Shown here: one piece after another, positions 45,924-56,876 of the stretch
Numbering within the stretch: position 1 is the first letter of the stretch
How the letters are laid out: each line of letters begins with the position of its first letter
NCBI GenBank assembly: GCA_946482075.1
Contig: CAMLQG010000001.1
Location: 1 to 64,000 of the forward strand
Direction: 5' to 3'
DNA from: an uncultured Erythrobacteraceae bacterium
Lineage (GTDB): Bacteria > Pseudomonadota > Alphaproteobacteria > Sphingomonadales > Sphingomonadaceae
Length of the DNA stretch: 64,000 nucleotides
Notes under the pieces: generated by a model
Databases searched by the model: none
Told to the model about the DNA's origin: nothing
What the model saw: the letters and a program-made list of their open reading frames with translations, nothing else
Translations under genes and position numbers: made by a program

Positions 45924-47807
45924 CTAGATTTCGATCTGGCTCCCCAGTTCGATCACCCGATTGGGCGGGAGCTTAAAGAACTCCATTGCGCTCTCCGCGT
46001 TGCGAACCATGCCCGCGAAGAGCTTCTCGCGCCAGATCGCCATACCTGGTCGATTTGATGCGATGAGCGTCTGCCGGGCCAGGAAATAGCTGGTCTCCAT
46101 CGGCTTGAATTCACCGTTCGCTCCGTTTTCCAGCGCCAGTTCGGCAGGGATGTCGACCTCGTCCATGAAGCCGTAACGCAAGATCATCCGATAGAGCCCG
46201 AGGCCCATTGCCTCCACACTGCGACGATCCGCAGATCGAACATGCGGGATGCCCTCGGTCGATACGGTCAGGATCACCACGCGTTCGTGCAGGATCTGAT
46301 TGTGCTTGAGATTATGGAGGAGCGCCGGCGGAATGCCGTCGACCGATGATGAGAGGAACACGGCTGTTCCCGGCACGCGTTTCACCCTCTCGCCAACGGA
46401 TTTGAGGAATATGTCTATCGGCATCGCATCTTCGTGCAGGCGTGCGCGGACCAGCTTACGGCCCGTTGCCCAAGTCGTAAGGAAGAGGAACGTGACCGCG
46501 GCGACCAGAAGCGGGAACCAGCCGCCATCCGGGATCTTCGTGACGTTGGACGCAAAATATAGCCCATCGACGACGAGGACGGTCGTCGTCGCCAGCCCTG
46601 CCAGGAGCGGATGCCACTTCCACACGGCGAATGTCAGCACGCCCAGCATGCAGGCCGTGATGAACATCGTGCCGGTCACGGCGATCCCGTAGGCTGCCGC
46701 TAGGTTACTTGAGCTCTGAAAGCTGAGCACAAGCATGATCACCAATATCAGCAATCCGCGATTGACCAGCGGAACATAAATCTGACCTGCCGCGCTTGCG
46801 CTCGTATGCACTATCCGCAGGCGCGGAAGAAAGCCCAGCTGAACAGCCTGCCTCGATACGGAATAGGCGCCCGAAATTACCGCCTGGCTGGCAATTATCG
46901 TCGCCATGGTCGCCAGAGCGACGAGTGGCAGGCGTGCCCAGTCCGGCGCCATCAGGAAGAAGGGATTCTGCACCGCTGCAGGATCGCGCAGCAACAAAGC
47001 GGATTGCCCGAGATAATTGATCAGCAGGCAGGGAAAGGCGATGTAGAGCCAGGACAGCATGATCGCCCTGCGGCCGAAATGCCCCATATCGGCATAGAGC
47101 GCCTCGGCTCCCGTTACCGCCAGCACCACCGATCCCAGCGCCAGGAATGCCAGCATGGGATCCGCGAGAAAGAATTCAAGCGCGTAGTGCGGGCTGAGCG
47201 CCCAGAGCACTTCGGGCGCGCGGGCGATGCCACCCAGCCCGAGGATTGCGAGCACGAGGAAATAGATCACCATCACCGGGCCGAACAGCCTGCCGATCAT
47301 GGCCGTACCACGCGATTGAATGGCGAACAGGCCGATCAGGATACCGACCGAAATCGGCAGCACCCAGGCTGAAAACCCTTCATGAACCACGGTCAGGCCT
47401 TCGACGGCGGAAAGCACCGAGATTGCCGGAGTGATGATCGCGTCGCCGTAGAACAATGCTGTGGCGATCACGCCGAGCATGCCGATCAGCGGGCTCCAAC
47501 GGCTTTCGTCCAGCTTACGGCCGATCAGCGCGAGCAGTGCGAGACTGCCCCCTTCGCCCTTGTTATCCGCCCGCAGGATCACGAAGACGTATTTGAGCGT
47601 GACGATCAGCATCATCGTCCAGAAGATCAGCGACAACACCCCGAAGACATGCGCGCGATCCACCGCCAGGGGATGGTGGCCGATGAAGCTTTCCTTCAGC
47701 GCATAGAGAGGCGACGTCCCGATATCGCCGAACACGACGCCGAGCGCTCCGATCGCGAGCGCCGGGAGGCTTTCCTGATGGGCGTGCTGCCCGTCTATGT
47801 CGCTCAT
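45924..47807 (-). CDS. kup: Potassium transporter, Kup family
   Basis: 627 residues. About twelve membrane helices and the family signature GALGVVFGDIGTSPLYALKE in the first one; the C-terminal cytoplasmic domain (from about residue 470) is present. A proton-coupled low-affinity potassium uptake protein. It faces the Kdp operon across 135 bases, so both K+ uptake systems share a promoter region. Confidence 0.95.
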   Translation of the reverse strand: MSDIDGQHAHQESLPALAIGALGVVFGDIGTSPLYALKESFIGHHPLAVDRAHVFGVLSLIFWTMMLIVTLKYVFVILRADNKGEGGSLALLALIGRKLDESRWSPLIGMLGVIATALFYGDAIITPAISVLSAVEGLTVVHEGFSAWVLPISVGILIGLFAIQSRGTAMIGRLFGPVMVIYFLVLAILGLGGIARAPEVLWALSPHYALEFFLADPMLAFLALGSVVLAVTGAEALYADMGHFGRRAIMLSWLYIAFPCLLINYLGQSALLLRDPAAVQNPFFLMAPDWARLPLVALATMATIIASQAVISGAYSVSRQAVQLGFLPRLRIVHTSASAAGQIYVPLVNRGLLILVIMLVLSFQSSSNLAAAYGIAVTGTMFITACMLGVLTFAVWKWHPLLAGLATTTVLVVDGLYFASNVTKIPDGGWFPLLVAAVTFLFLTTWATGRKLVRARLHEDAMPIDIFLKSVGERVKRVPGTAVFLSSSVDGIPPALLHNLKHNQILHERVVILTVSTEGIPHVRSADRRSVEAMGLGLYRMILRYGFMDEVDIPAELALENGANGEFKPMETSYFLARQTLIASNRPGMAIWREKLFAGMVRNAESAMEFFKLPPNRVIELGSQIEI

Positions 47808-47942
47808 GTCGCAGCGCGTAGTCCCGCGCCGTCGCCCGCACCACGAACTTTACGGAATCTTTATTTCGCCAGCCAAGTTCCCCGTGGAACCTTTACGGAC
47901 AGAAGGCCCACATCGCCCGCATGACGAATGCGGGAGCCTCCC

Positions 47943-48221
47943 ATGTATGCGGTACTGGATCGATTGAAAGCAGGGCAGCGGTACTGGCCGGCCGGGTTTG
48001 CGTTGCGAGCGCTTGGCCTGGCCGCACTGGCTGGTTGCCACCGCACCGCCCTGTTGCTGCACCGCCTCGTGACGAGCCCGCCGCCGCACCAAGCAACCTT
48101 CGGCGAATTCGCAATCGCTCTGGCGACCTTTCTCCTGCTGGTTTCGGGGCTCGCGCTCACGATCGAAGGCCCCGGCCTGTTCCGCGAGGTTCCGATCCCG
48201 TCGGCCGGCGCGACTTTCTGA
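47943..48221 (+). CDS. Small membrane protein at the head of the kdp operon
   Basis: 92 residues. Two hydrophobic segments (about residues 21-42, with ALGLAALAGCHRTALLL, and 57-80, FAIALATFLLLVSGLALTI). Start 47943 has GGGAG 6 bases upstream. The next tiny gene follows 13 bases later with its own ribosome site, so it is probably the first gene of the kdp transcript. No family recognised; codon use fits the neighbourhood. It could be a potassium-system accessory or regulatory peptide. Confidence 0.6.
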   Translation: MYAVLDRLKAGQRYWPAGFALRALGLAALAGCHRTALLLHRLVTSPPPHQATFGEFAIALATFLLLVSGLALTIEGPGLFREVPIPSAGATF

Positions 48222-48234
48222 AAGGGAAACGTCC

Positions 48235-48318
48235 ATGAACGACGTGATCTGGCTGGCCATTCTGGCGGGACTGTTTGCACTCACCCTCGGCTTCGTCCGT
48301 CTCTGCGAGAAGGCCTGA
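48235..48318 (+). CDS. 27-residue membrane peptide before kdpF
   Basis: MNDVIWLAILAGLFALTLGF followed by VRLCEKA. One membrane helix with a short charged tail. AAGGGAAA stands 8 bases upstream of the ATG. I recall similar peptides ending in RLC at the head of kdp operons in other bacteria, where they are rarely annotated. Too short for automatic gene callers. It is followed 11 bases later by kdpF. Confidence 0.7.
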   Translation: MNDVIWLAILAGLFALTLGFVRLCEKA

Positions 48319-48329
48319 AAGGACCGATC

Positions 48330-48419
48330 ATGACTTTTGAAACAACGCTCGCGGGCCTGACCGCGATCGGTCTTCTCATCTATCTCGTTGCGGTCCTGCT
48401 GCGACCGGAACGCTTCTGA
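48330..48419 (+). CDS. kdpF: KdpF, small subunit of the Kdp potassium pump
   Basis: 29 residues: a single helix ending in the family hallmark LLRPERF. KdpF stabilises the KdpABC complex. It has GAAAGGA upstream and lies 13 bases ahead of kdpA. Confidence 0.9.
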   Translation: MTFETTLAGLTAIGLLIYLVAVLLRPERF

Positions 48420-48432
48420 AGGAGCGCACGTC

Positions 48433-50136
48433 ATGACCGTGGCAGGATGGACCCTGATCCTCGTCTTCACCGCGCTTGTCGCCGCGCTGGCCAAGCCCGT
48501 GGGGCTGTGGCTTTTCGCGCTCTACGAAGGGCGTGAAACGCCGCTGCACCGGATATTGGGCCCCGTCGAACGCCTGTTCTATCGCGCGGGCGGCATCGAT
48601 CCCGAGACCCGGCAAGGCTGGCGCAGCTACGCCGTCCACATGCTGCTGTTCCAGCTCATCCTGGCGCTGTTCACATACGCGATCCTGAGGCTGCAGTCCG
48701 GATTGCCGATGAACCCGCGCGACTTGGCCGGATTTACGCCGGACGGTGCGCTCAACACGGCGGTCAGCTTCACGACCAACACCAACTGGCAGTGGTACGC
48801 GGGCGAAGTCGCGCTGTCGAATTTCAGCCAGATGGTGGGCCTGACGATCCATAACTTCCTGTCGGCCGCCACCGGCATCGCCACCGCTTTCGCGCTGTTC
48901 CGCGGTTTCGCAGGGCGCGAAGCGGGGAGCATCGGCAATTTCTGGGCCGATTGCACCCGCGTAACCCTCTACCTGCTTCTGCCCATCTGCATCGTCTACG
49001 CGCTTTTTCTCATCGCTGCCGGCGTGCCCCAGACATTTGCCGCCAGCATGAACGTGACGACGCTGGAAGGAACCAGGCAGGCGATCGCGCTCGGGCCTGT
49101 CGCCAGCCAGGAAGCGATCAAGATGCTGGGCACCAATGGCGGCGGCTTCTTCAATGCCAACTCCGCGCATCCGTTCGAAAATCCCACGGCGCTGACCAAC
49201 CTGGTGCAGATGCTGTCGATCTTCGCGATCGGCTCAGGCCTGACCTGGTGCTTCGGCAAGGCCGTCGGCAACACGCGCCAGGGCTGGGCGATCCTGGCGG
49301 CGATGCTGGCGCTGTTCCTGGCTGGCGCAAGCGCGACCTACTGGCAGGAAGCAACCGGCAATCCCATCCTGCACCACATCGGCGTGGCGGGCGGGAACAT
49401 GGAAGGCAAGGAAATCCGCTTCGGCGTGGCTGCCAGCGCGCTGTTCTCGGTCGTCACCACGGCCGCATCCTGCGGCGCCGTGAACGCCATGCATGACAGC
49501 TTCACCGCATTGGGCGGGATGATTCCGCTGTTCAACATGCAGCTCGGTGAAATCGTGGTCGGCGGCGTCGGCGCGGGCATCTACGGCTTCCTGCTCTTCG
49601 CGCTGCTGGCCGTGTTCATCGCGGGATTGATGGTCGGTCGGACACCGGAATATGTCGGCAAGAAGATCGAGGCCAAGGAAGTGAAGCTCGCAGTCCTGGC
49701 GATTGCCGTGCTGCCGCTCTGCATCCTCGGGCTCACCGCGATCAGCGCCGTCATGCCCGATGGTCTTGCCGGGCCGCTCAACAAGGGGCCGCATGGCTTT
49801 ACCGAGATCCTCTATGCCTTCGCTTCGGGGACCGGGAACAACGGCTCTGCATTTGCCGGGCTGACCGCAGGCACGCCGTTCTACAACGGCCTTCTCACGG
49901 TCGCGATGTGGATCGGGCGGTTCTTCATGATCGTGCCTGCGCTCGCGATTGCCGGTAGCCTCGCCGCCAAGAAATACACACCAGAAACTGCCGGTTCGTT
50001 CCCCACAACAGGGCCGCTGTGGGTCGGATTGTTGATCGGCATCATCCTGATCGTCGGCGGCCTAACCTTCCTGCCCAGTCTCGCGCTCGGTCCGATCGCC
50101 GATCATCTCGCGATGCTCTCCGGCCAGCTGTTCTGA
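48433..50136 (+). CDS. kdpA: Potassium-transporting ATPase potassium-binding subunit KdpA
   Basis: 567 residues. Channel-like subunit with the four selectivity-filter loops ([47 protein letters not shown]). Start 48433 has GAAGGAG 8 bases upstream; an upstream frame at 48388 overlaps kdpF. Part of kdpFABC, a high-affinity K+ pump induced by potassium limitation. Confidence 0.97.
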   Translation: MTVAGWTLILVFTALVAALAKPVGLWLFALYEGRETPLHRILGPVERLFYRAGGIDPETRQGWRSYAVHMLLFQLILALFTYAILRLQSGLPMNPRDLAGFTPDGALNTAVSFTTNTNWQWYAGEVALSNFSQMVGLTIHNFLSAATGIATAFALFRGFAGREAGSIGNFWADCTRVTLYLLLPICIVYALFLIAAGVPQTFAASMNVTTLEGTRQAIALGPVASQEAIKMLGTNGGGFFNANSAHPFENPTALTNLVQMLSIFAIGSGLTWCFGKAVGNTRQGWAILAAMLALFLAGASATYWQEATGNPILHHIGVAGGNMEGKEIRFGVAASALFSVVTTAASCGAVNAMHDSFTALGGMIPLFNMQLGEIVVGGVGAGIYGFLLFALLAVFIAGLMVGRTPEYVGKKIEAKEVKLAVLAIAVLPLCILGLTAISAVMPDGLAGPLNKGPHGFTEILYAFASGTGNNGSAFAGLTAGTPFYNGLLTVAMWIGRFFMIVPALAIAGSLAAKKYTPETAGSFPTTGPLWVGLLIGIILIVGGLTFLPSLALGPIADHLAMLSGQLF

Positions 50137-50149
50137 AGGACTTTGCTCC

Positions 50150-52165
50150 ATGACAACCGCAACATCGATGTTCTCGGCCAAGCTCCTCATTCCAGCCGTC
50201 GGGGATGCCTTCCGCAAGCTCGACCCGCGCGAGCTCGTCAGGAACCCCGTGCTCTTCACCACCGCAGTTGTCGCGCTTCTCCTGACGGTGCTGGTGGTGG
50301 CGGGCAGCACACCCTTGCTCATCGGCTTCCAGGCGCAGCTGATCGTCTGGCTATGGCTGACCGTGCTCTTCGGAACTTTTGCCGAAGCGCTGGCGGAAGG
50401 GCGCGGCCGGGCACAGGCGGCCTCGCTCCGGGCAACGAAGTCGGAACTGACCGCACACTTGCCCGATGGCCGCACTGTCCCTGCCGCGCAGCTCAAGCGT
50501 GGCGACGAAGTTCTGGTCGGCACGGGCGATCTCATCCCGGCCGATGGCGAGGTGATCGATGGCGTCGCGTCGGTCAACGAAGCTGCTATCACCGGCGAAA
50601 GCGCGCCCGTCATCCGCGAGGCGGGCGGGGACCGCTCCGCCGTGACTGCCGGGACACGCGTCATTTCGGACTCGATCCGGGTCCGGGTCACGCAGGAACC
50701 GGGACAAGGCTTCCTCGATCGCATGATCGCGCTGGTCGAAGGCGCGGAGCGGCAGAAGACGCCCAACGAAATCGCGCTGACCATCCTGCTTGTCGGATTG
50801 ACGATCATCTTCCTGATAGCGGTTTCGACCATTCCCTCGTTCGCCAGCTATGCGGACGGCTCCATTCCCGTGGTAGTCCTTGCGGCGCTGCTCATCACTC
50901 TCATTCCCACCACGATCGCTGCACTGCTTTCCGCCATCGGTATCGCGGGGATGGACCGGCTGGTACGCTTCAACGTGCTCGCCAAGTCCGGGCGCGCGGT
51001 GGAAGCGGCAGGCGATATCGATGTGCTGCTGCTGGACAAGACCGGCACGATCACCGTCGGCGACCGGCAGGCGAACGAATTCCGCCCGCTGGGCAATGTC
51101 TCGACGGCAGCGCTTGCCCAGGCGGCTTTGCTGGCGAGCTTGGCCGATGAGACACCCGAAGGCCGATCCATCGTGGTCCTTGCGCGCGAGAAATACGGCA
51201 TTGCCTCGCAAAACCTGGCGGATGATGCCGAAATCATCCCGTTTACCGCGCAGACCCGCATCTCGGGCGTACGCAGCAGTGGTATGCTGGTCCAGAAAGG
51301 TGCGGTCAGCGCGATCCTGCGCGCCAATCCCGAAGCGGCGTCCGGCCCGCTCGCGGACGAATTGCGCCGCCTCTCCGAAGACATCGCCCGTTCCGGCCAG
51401 ACGCCGCTGGCCGTGGCCCGGGATGGCCAGCTGCTCGGTGTGATCTCGCTCAAGGACATCATCAAGGCGGGCGTTCGCGAACGCTTCGTCCAGCTGCGCC
51501 GCATGGGCATCCGGACAGTGATGATAACCGGCGACAACCCGCTCACCGCCTCCTCCATCGCGGCCGAAGCGGGAGTGGATGATTTCCTCGCGGAGGCCAC
51601 CCCGGAGGACAAGCTCGCACTGATCCGCAAGGAACAGCAGGGCGGCAAGCTCGTCGCGATGTGCGGCGACGGAACGAACGATGCGCCCGCACTGGCGCAG
51701 GCGGATGTCGGCGTGGCCATGAACACCGGAACCCAGGCCGCCCGCGAGGCCGGCAACATGGTCGACCTCGACAGCGACCCGACCAAGCTCATCGAGATCG
51801 TAGGCCTCGGCAAGCAATTGCTGATGACGCGCGGTGCGCTGACCACGTTTTCCGTCGCGAATGACGTGGCGAAGTATTTCGCCATCATTCCCGCGATGTT
51901 CGTCGTGCTTTACCCGGGCCTCGGCGTCCTCAACGTGATGGGCCTTTCCTCGCCGGAAAGCGCGATCCTTTCCGCGATCATCTTCAACGCGCTCATCATC
52001 CCCGCGCTGGTCCCGCTGGCATTGCGGGGCGTTTCCTATCGGCCGATGGGCGCCGGCCCGCTGCTTGCGCGCAATCTCGCGGTCTATGGCCTCGGCGGCC
52101 TGATCGCACCCTTCATCGGTATCAAGCTCATCGACCTCGTGGTCTCCGGGCTCAACCTCGCCTGA
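50150..52165 (+). CDS. kdpB: Potassium-transporting ATPase ATP-binding subunit KdpB
   Basis: 671 residues. P-type ATPase with the phosphorylated Asp296 in [15 protein letters not shown]-type dephosphorylation loop ([10 protein letters not shown]), and the hinge motif [16 protein letters not shown]. Usual length. Drives transport through KdpA. Confidence 0.97.
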   Translation: MTTATSMFSAKLLIPAVGDAFRKLDPRELVRNPVLFTTAVVALLLTVLVVAGSTPLLIGFQAQLIVWLWLTVLFGTFAEALAEGRGRAQAASLRATKSELTAHLPDGRTVPAAQLKRGDEVLVGTGDLIPADGEVIDGVASVNEAAITGESAPVIREAGGDRSAVTAGTRVISDSIRVRVTQEPGQGFLDRMIALVEGAERQKTPNEIALTILLVGLTIIFLIAVSTIPSFASYADGSIPVVVLAALLITLIPTTIAALLSAIGIAGMDRLVRFNVLAKSGRAVEAAGDIDVLLLDKTGTITVGDRQANEFRPLGNVSTAALAQAALLASLADETPEGRSIVVLAREKYGIASQNLADDAEIIPFTAQTRISGVRSSGMLVQKGAVSAILRANPEAASGPLADELRRLSEDIARSGQTPLAVARDGQLLGVISLKDIIKAGVRERFVQLRRMGIRTVMITGDNPLTASSIAAEAGVDDFLAEATPEDKLALIRKEQQGGKLVAMCGDGTNDAPALAQADVGVAMNTGTQAAREAGNMVDLDSDPTKLIEIVGLGKQLLMTRGALTTFSVANDVAKYFAIIPAMFVVLYPGLGVLNVMGLSSPESAILSAIIFNALIIPALVPLALRGVSYRPMGAGPLLARNLAVYGLGGLIAPFIGIKLIDLVVSGLNLA

Positions 52166-52176
52166 GGATATCCATC

Positions 52177-52773
52177 ATGACCAAGGATCTCGTTGCTGCT
52201 CTCCGCCCGGCCCTGGTGTCGACACTGCTGTTCGCCCTGCTGCTCGGCGCTGCCTATCCGCTCGCGCTGACCGGCATCGCCCAGGCGGCATTCCCCGTCC
52301 AGGCCAATGGCAGCCTGATCACGCGCGACGGGCGGATCGTGGGATCATCTCTCATCGGGCAGTCCTTCTCGCGCGCCGATTACTTCCATTCCCGCCCATC
52401 GGCGGCGGGCAAGGGTTACGATGCGATGGCTTCCGCCGGCTCCAACCTCGGCCCGACGAGCCAAACACTGGTCGACCGCGTCAAGGCCGATGCCGCGGCC
52501 CTTTCCGCATCACCGGGCGAAGCCGTCCCGCCCGACCTGGTGACAACTTCCGCCTCGGGGCTCGATCCTCATATCACCCCCGAGGCGGCGCTTTTCCAGG
52601 CAGGCCGCGTCGCCAGGGCCCGCGGCATGAGCGAAGCGACGGTCCGCGCGATCGTGGCGCATCACATTGAAACGCCATTGCTCGGTTTCATCGGCGAAAA
52701 CCGGGTAAATGTCCTCGACCTCAATCTGGCACTCGACAGACAGACCCCGCAGGACGCAAACACCACAAGGTGA
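52177..52773 (+). CDS. kdpC: Potassium-transporting ATPase KdpC subunit
   Basis: 198 residues, one N-terminal membrane helix then a periplasmic domain with the [20 protein letters not shown] and ASGSNLGP-like motifs (here [11 protein letters not shown]). It links KdpA and KdpB and may bind ATP. Its stop overlaps the kdpD GTG start. Confidence 0.96.
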   Translation: MTKDLVAALRPALVSTLLFALLLGAAYPLALTGIAQAAFPVQANGSLITRDGRIVGSSLIGQSFSRADYFHSRPSAAGKGYDAMASAGSNLGPTSQTLVDRVKADAAALSASPGEAVPPDLVTTSASGLDPHITPEAALFQAGRVARARGMSEATVRAIVAHHIETPLLGFIGENRVNVLDLNLALDRQTPQDANTTR

Positions 52774-55427
52774 ACGGATCTCGCCCCGACCCGGAAGCCC
52801 TCCTGCGCGCAGCCGCGCGCGAGGGCAAAGGTCGTCTCAAGGTATTCCTCGGGGCGGCTCCTGGCGTGGGCAAGACCTACGAGATGCTGTCCGATGGTGC
52901 AGCGAAGCGCGATGCGGGCCTCGACGTGGTCGTGGGCGTGGTCGAAACGCATGGGCGAACGGAAACCGAAGCCAAGCTGCGTGGCTTCGAGATCGTGCCG
53001 CGCCAGCGTATCGCCCATCAGGGCCACGTGCTCGACGAGATGGACATCGATGCCATTCTCGCACGGCGGCCGGCCCTCGTGCTGGTGGACGAGCTAGCCC
53101 ATACCAATGCGCAAGGCTGCCGCCACGAGAAGCGCTATCAGGATGTGGAGGAATTGCTGGATGCGGGCGTGGACGTCTATTCCACTCTCAATATTCAGCA
53201 TCTGGAGAGCCTGAACGATGTCGTCGCCTCCTTCACCAAGGTCCGCGTCCGCGAAACGCTGCCCGACCGGGTGCTCGACGATGCGGAGATCGAAATCGTC
53301 GACATCCCGCCCGACGAGCTGATCGAGCGGCTGCGCCAGGGCAAGGTCTATGTGCCTCACGAGGCGACGCGCGCTCTCGGCCATTTTTTCTCCAAATCGA
53401 ACCTTTCCGCCTTGCGCGAACTGGCGCTTCGCAGGGCGGCGCAGGCCGTCGACGCGCAGATGCTGGACTATGTCAGAGCGCATGCGATGGCGGGAACCTG
53501 GGCAGTCAACGACCGGCTGGTCGTGGCCGTCAGCGAACAGCCCGGCTCGGCCGAACTGGTGCGCGCGGCCAAGCGCCTTGCCGACGCATTGCGGGCGCCG
53601 TGGACCGCAGTGCACATCGAAACCCCGCGATCGCTCGCCTTCGGAAACGCCGAGAACGGCCAGATCGCGCAAACGCTCCATCTTGCGACCCAGCTCGGCG
53701 CCCAGGTGGCCACTGTTCCGGCCGCGAACGTGATGGAAGGGCTGACCCGTTTCACGCAGGAAGCGCATGCGACGCAGCTGATCGTGGGCAAGTCGACCCG
53801 TTCGCGATGGTTTGAGTTCCGGCACGGTTCGATCGTGGACCGCCTGGTGCGGGAGACTGCCGGCATCGCCATACACGTTCTCCCGATAGAAACGCAGGAT
53901 CTCATCTCCGTACCTCGCCGCACATCGGTCAGCCAAGGTTGGGGTCTGCCCTCGGGCTATGCGGTGTCGCTTGGCCTGACGGCCTTGATCACCTTGCTCG
54001 GCCGCTTCATTTTCGAACAGGGCAGCATCACCAATATCGGGCTTCTCTACCTGCTGCCGGTGATGATCGCCGCGACGCGTTATGGCCTGCGCACGGGGAT
54101 CGTGACGGGCCTCGCATCCTCCCTTGCCTATAATTTCTTCTTCATTCCGCCGACCCATACTTTCACGATCCAGGATCCGCAGAACATCATCACCGTGCTG
54201 GTGCTGCTGGGCGTTGCCGTGGTGAGCAGCCAGCTGGCATCGCGTGTGCGCGAGCAGGCGCTGCTCGCTCAGGCGAGTTCCGCGCAGAACAGTTCGCTCG
54301 CAGGTTTCGCGCGCCTGTTAACCGGGATCAGCAAGCTCGATGAACTTGCGCAGGTGCTGTGTGCCGAAATCGGCCGCCTGCTGGATGGCAACACGGTGAT
54401 GCTGACCGCCGATGACAATGGCCTGTTGCTGCGCGCGGCATGGCCGCCGGACCGTCGCCTCGAAGTGCTCGACGAAGCGGCCGCGCGCTGGTCGTTCGAC
54501 AACAACCGGCCGGCCGGCCGCGGATCGGATACTCTCACCGCATCGGAATGGCTGTTCTATCCGATCAGCACGCGCGACAAGGTCCTCGGCGTTTTGGGCC
54601 TTTCTCGCTCGGATGCCCGCGCCCCGCTGCGATCGGACCAGCTGCCGCTCCTGCTCAGCCTGCTCGATCAGTCCGGGCTCGCGCTGGAGCGGATCTCGCT
54701 CGAAACGGAGATGTCGAACCTCTCGCAGGTCCGCGAGCGTGACAGGCTTCGACATGCCCTGCTGTCGTCGGTGAGCCACGATCTGAGGACGCCGCTGACG
54801 ACAATCCTGGGATATCTGAAGGAGATGCGGGCCAGTTCGCCGGAGCAGGAAATCCAGCTGGGCGCCACCCAGGCCGAAGCCGAGCGGCTTCATCGCTTCG
54901 TGGCCAATCTGCTGGATATGGTCAGGATCGAAGCCGGCGCGCTGGACCAGACCATCGAGCCCGTCGATCTTGCGGAAGCGATCGCCAGCGCAGCCCAGGA
55001 TCTCCGCCGCGCATTGCAACAGCACCCGGTCAAGATCGACCTGCCCGGCGATTTGCCCTTTGTGCTGGTCGATCCGCAGCTGTTCCATCACTGCCTCATC
55101 AATCTGATCGAAAACGCATCGAAGTACGGCGCGCCCGGAACAGCGATCACGATCGCCGCCCGACGCGATCGCGAGGGCATCCTGTTGTCGATAGCGGACG
55201 AAGGTCCCGGTATTCCCCATGAGGAAGAGAATCGCATTTTCGAAACATTCACGCGGATCGAGGGTTCGGATCGGACTGGCGGAACCGGGCTGGGGCTTGC
55301 GATAGTGAAGGGGTTTGCGGATGCCATGGGCCTGATCGTCTCGGCCTCGAACCGCACCGACCGGCAAGGCGCCTGCTTCACCATCCTCTTTCGCGACCAT
55401 CAGCTGAAGGAATGGCCGGCAGAATGA
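52770..55427 (+). CDS. kdpD: Osmosensitive potassium channel histidine kinase KdpD
   Basis: 885 residues. N-terminal KdpD domain with Walker [10 protein letters not shown] (28-36), then a universal-stress-like domain, four membrane segments (about 400-500), a GAF-like domain, and the kinase core: phosphorylated His670 in [11 protein letters not shown], then the N box [10 protein letters not shown] and G boxes DEGPGI and GTGLGLAI. Start is GTG, overlapping kdpC by GTGA. Senses K+ limitation and phosphorylates KdpE. Confidence 0.96.
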   Translation: MNGSRPDPEALLRAAAREGKGRLKVFLGAAPGVGKTYEMLSDGAAKRDAGLDVVVGVVETHGRTETEAKLRGFEIVPRQRIAHQGHVLDEMDIDAILARRPALVLVDELAHTNAQGCRHEKRYQDVEELLDAGVDVYSTLNIQHLESLNDVVASFTKVRVRETLPDRVLDDAEIEIVDIPPDELIERLRQGKVYVPHEATRALGHFFSKSNLSALRELALRRAAQAVDAQMLDYVRAHAMAGTWAVNDRLVVAVSEQPGSAELVRAAKRLADALRAPWTAVHIETPRSLAFGNAENGQIAQTLHLATQLGAQVATVPAANVMEGLTRFTQEAHATQLIVGKSTRSRWFEFRHGSIVDRLVRETAGIAIHVLPIETQDLISVPRRTSVSQGWGLPSGYAVSLGLTALITLLGRFIFEQGSITNIGLLYLLPVMIAATRYGLRTGIVTGLASSLAYNFFFIPPTHTFTIQDPQNIITVLVLLGVAVVSSQLASRVREQALLAQASSAQNSSLAGFARLLTGISKLDELAQVLCAEIGRLLDGNTVMLTADDNGLLLRAAWPPDRRLEVLDEAAARWSFDNNRPAGRGSDTLTASEWLFYPISTRDKVLGVLGLSRSDARAPLRSDQLPLLLSLLDQSGLALERISLETEMSNLSQVRERDRLRHALLSSVSHDLRTPLTTILGYLKEMRASSPEQEIQLGATQAEAERLHRFVANLLDMVRIEAGALDQTIEPVDLAEAIASAAQDLRRALQQHPVKIDLPGDLPFVLVDPQLFHHCLINLIENASKYGAPGTAITIAARRDREGILLSIADEGPGIPHEEENRIFETFTRIEGSDRTGGTGLGLAIVKGFADAMGLIVSASNRTDRQGACFTILFRDHQLKEWPAE

Positions 55428-56116
55428 GTGCCCAGTTCACCGTCCTCGTGGTCGATGACGAACCTGCCATACGCCGGCTGCTGCGCGCCAGCCTGACGAG
55501 AGCGCATTACCATGTCGTCGAGGCCGGATCGGCGCGCGAGACGATCTCGGCGATGCAAATAGACAAACCCGACGTAATCCTGCTGGATCTGGGTCTACCC
55601 GACCGTGACGGGCTGGAGTTGATACCGATCGTCAAACCTTCGGGCGCGGCAATCGTCGTCGTATCTGCGCGCGATGAGACCGAGCAGAAGGTCGCGGCAC
55701 TGGATCTCGGGGCCGATGACTACGTTTCCAAGCCATTCGACAGCGAGGAGGTTCTCGCACGGATCAGAACCGCGCTGCGTCATCGCCTAGCCAGCGCGAC
55801 AAGCATGCCCTTGGTGAGATGTGGCGATATCGCAATCGACCTGACTGCCCGCATCGTACGCAAGTCGGGAGAGGAGGTCCATCTGACGCCCAAGGAATAT
55901 AGCTTCCTTGCCGAGTTGGCGAAGAATGGCGGGCGTGTGGTGACGCATGCCCATTTGCTGAAATCCGTTTGGGGTCCGGGCCACGATAATGACGTCGAAT
56001 ATCTTCGCGTCGCGGCGAGAGGCATTCGCCTCAAATTGGAGGAAGACCCTTCCCAGCCCACGCTGCTGCGGAACGAACCCGGCGTCGGATACAGATTGAT
56101 CACGAGCGCCAGCTGA
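55424..56116 (+). CDS. kdpE: Response regulator KdpE
   Basis: 230 residues. Receiver domain with acidic pocket VVDDEP, phosphorylated Asp55 in LLDLGLPD and the conserved Lys in VSKPF; C-terminal OmpR-type winged helix (HLTPKEYSFLAELAKNGGRVVTHAHLLKSVWG). Start 55424 overlaps the kdpD stop as ATGA; ATG 55412 is the alternative. It activates the kdp promoter, expected in 47808-47942. Confidence 0.95.
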   Translation: MSAQFTVLVVDDEPAIRRLLRASLTRAHYHVVEAGSARETISAMQIDKPDVILLDLGLPDRDGLELIPIVKPSGAAIVVVSARDETEQKVAALDLGADDYVSKPFDSEEVLARIRTALRHRLASATSMPLVRCGDIAIDLTARIVRKSGEEVHLTPKEYSFLAELAKNGGRVVTHAHLLKSVWGPGHDNDVEYLRVAARGIRLKLEEDPSQPTLLRNEPGVGYRLITSAS

Positions 56117-56351
56117 CGAAAATCCCATTACCGCCCAGAATCCGACTTCCCTGCCGCTTCACCCGAAGCTCACCGGTCCGATCGATCGCGCTCGATCCGA
56201 CGGCGGCATCGAGGACGTCAGCCGGCTCAATGGCGGCAATTGGCGTTCGACCCACCAAGCTCCCTAGCAGCCCGAGCAGATATCCGCTTCGGCTGGCGTT
56301 GCCGAGGGCTTGGCCCTTCTAGACGAATGCGAACATCGGCGATCAAGAAAA

Positions 56352-56373
56352 TGGAGCGGTAGCGGGAATCGAA
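56352..56373 (-). other. Putative att site: tRNA-Gly 3'-end fragment
   Basis: Read on the minus strand the 22 bases are TTCGATTCCCGCTACC then GCTCCA. A tRNA-Gly 3' end is usually TTCGATTCCCGCTACCC then GCTCCA, so this fragment differs by one missing C. It has the T loop, T-stem half and acceptor strand but no upstream tRNA body. Its 3' end points left, as expected for the distal duplicate of an element lying to its right. Confidence 0.65.
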
Positions 56374-56427
56374 ATGGGACATCAATAAATTGAAATACTT
56401 ATGGATTTTCTAGTCCAGTTTCCACGA

Positions 56428-56448
56428 TGCCCCCAATTGTGCCCCCAA
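56428..56448. repeat. Tandem TGCCCCCAA direct repeats near the island edge
   Basis: TGCCCCCAA occurs at 56428-56436 and 56440-56448, a 12-base period. Such paired short repeats near an att core often bind integrase or excisionase; here that is inference. Confidence 0.55.
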
Positions 56449-56558
56449 ATGAATTTGTGGCCTCATCTTAGTCGCCCATAAATGCCGGATTTGCGGGCAG
56501 AACTCACCAGCATTCTTTAGCATCAAATGGACCTCACCGGAACAACATGAGGTACACT

Positions 56559-56747
56559 ATGCAAATCCTTCGCCGTCCTGAAGTCCAACGCCGCACCGGC
56601 TTGGCGAGAAGCACGCTATACGCTGCAATTTCGGCTGGCACGTTTCCCGCGCCCATTAAGTTGTCTGTCCGTTCGGTCGGCTGGCTGGAGTCAGATGTGC
56701 GGGAATGGTTGGAAGCTCGTGTGGCGGCCAGCACTTCACAGCACTAA
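56559..56747 (+). CDS. AlpA-family HTH regulator
   Basis: 62 residues: QILRRPEVQRRTGLARSTLYAAISAGTFPAPIKLSVRSVGWLESDVREWL, a MerR-like winged HTH typical of AlpA, which controls excision and integrase expression in P4-like elements. The start at 56559 has GAGG 6 bases upstream; an ATG at 56547 is possible. First gene of the island. Confidence 0.88.
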   Translation: MQILRRPEVQRRTGLARSTLYAAISAGTFPAPIKLSVRSVGWLESDVREWLEARVAASTSQH

Positions 56748-56876
56748 GCAACCTTCATGCCAGTCGATGGGTACGTTTGCTGGCCCTAAGGCCCGGACGC
56801 CACCCAACCACCCTCGCATAACTTTCGCCCCTTCGCGAAAATCGTCCGCATCGGCATTTCGCCGAAAGGAGACACT

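Larger units (their letters stand above)
56117..56558. other. Gene-free junction between the kdp operon and the genomic island
   Basis: 442 bases without a convincing gene. The left part (to about 56350) has chromosomal composition; the right part is AT-richer. It holds a tRNA-Gly 3' fragment and a pair of direct repeats, listed separately. No terminator with a T run was seen directly after kdpE. Confidence 0.6.

Noticed and set aside
56117..56558. Complete tRNA gene or remnant integrase at the island edge
   Set aside because: Only the 22-base tRNA 3' end is present; no cloverleaf and no integrase-like frame were found.
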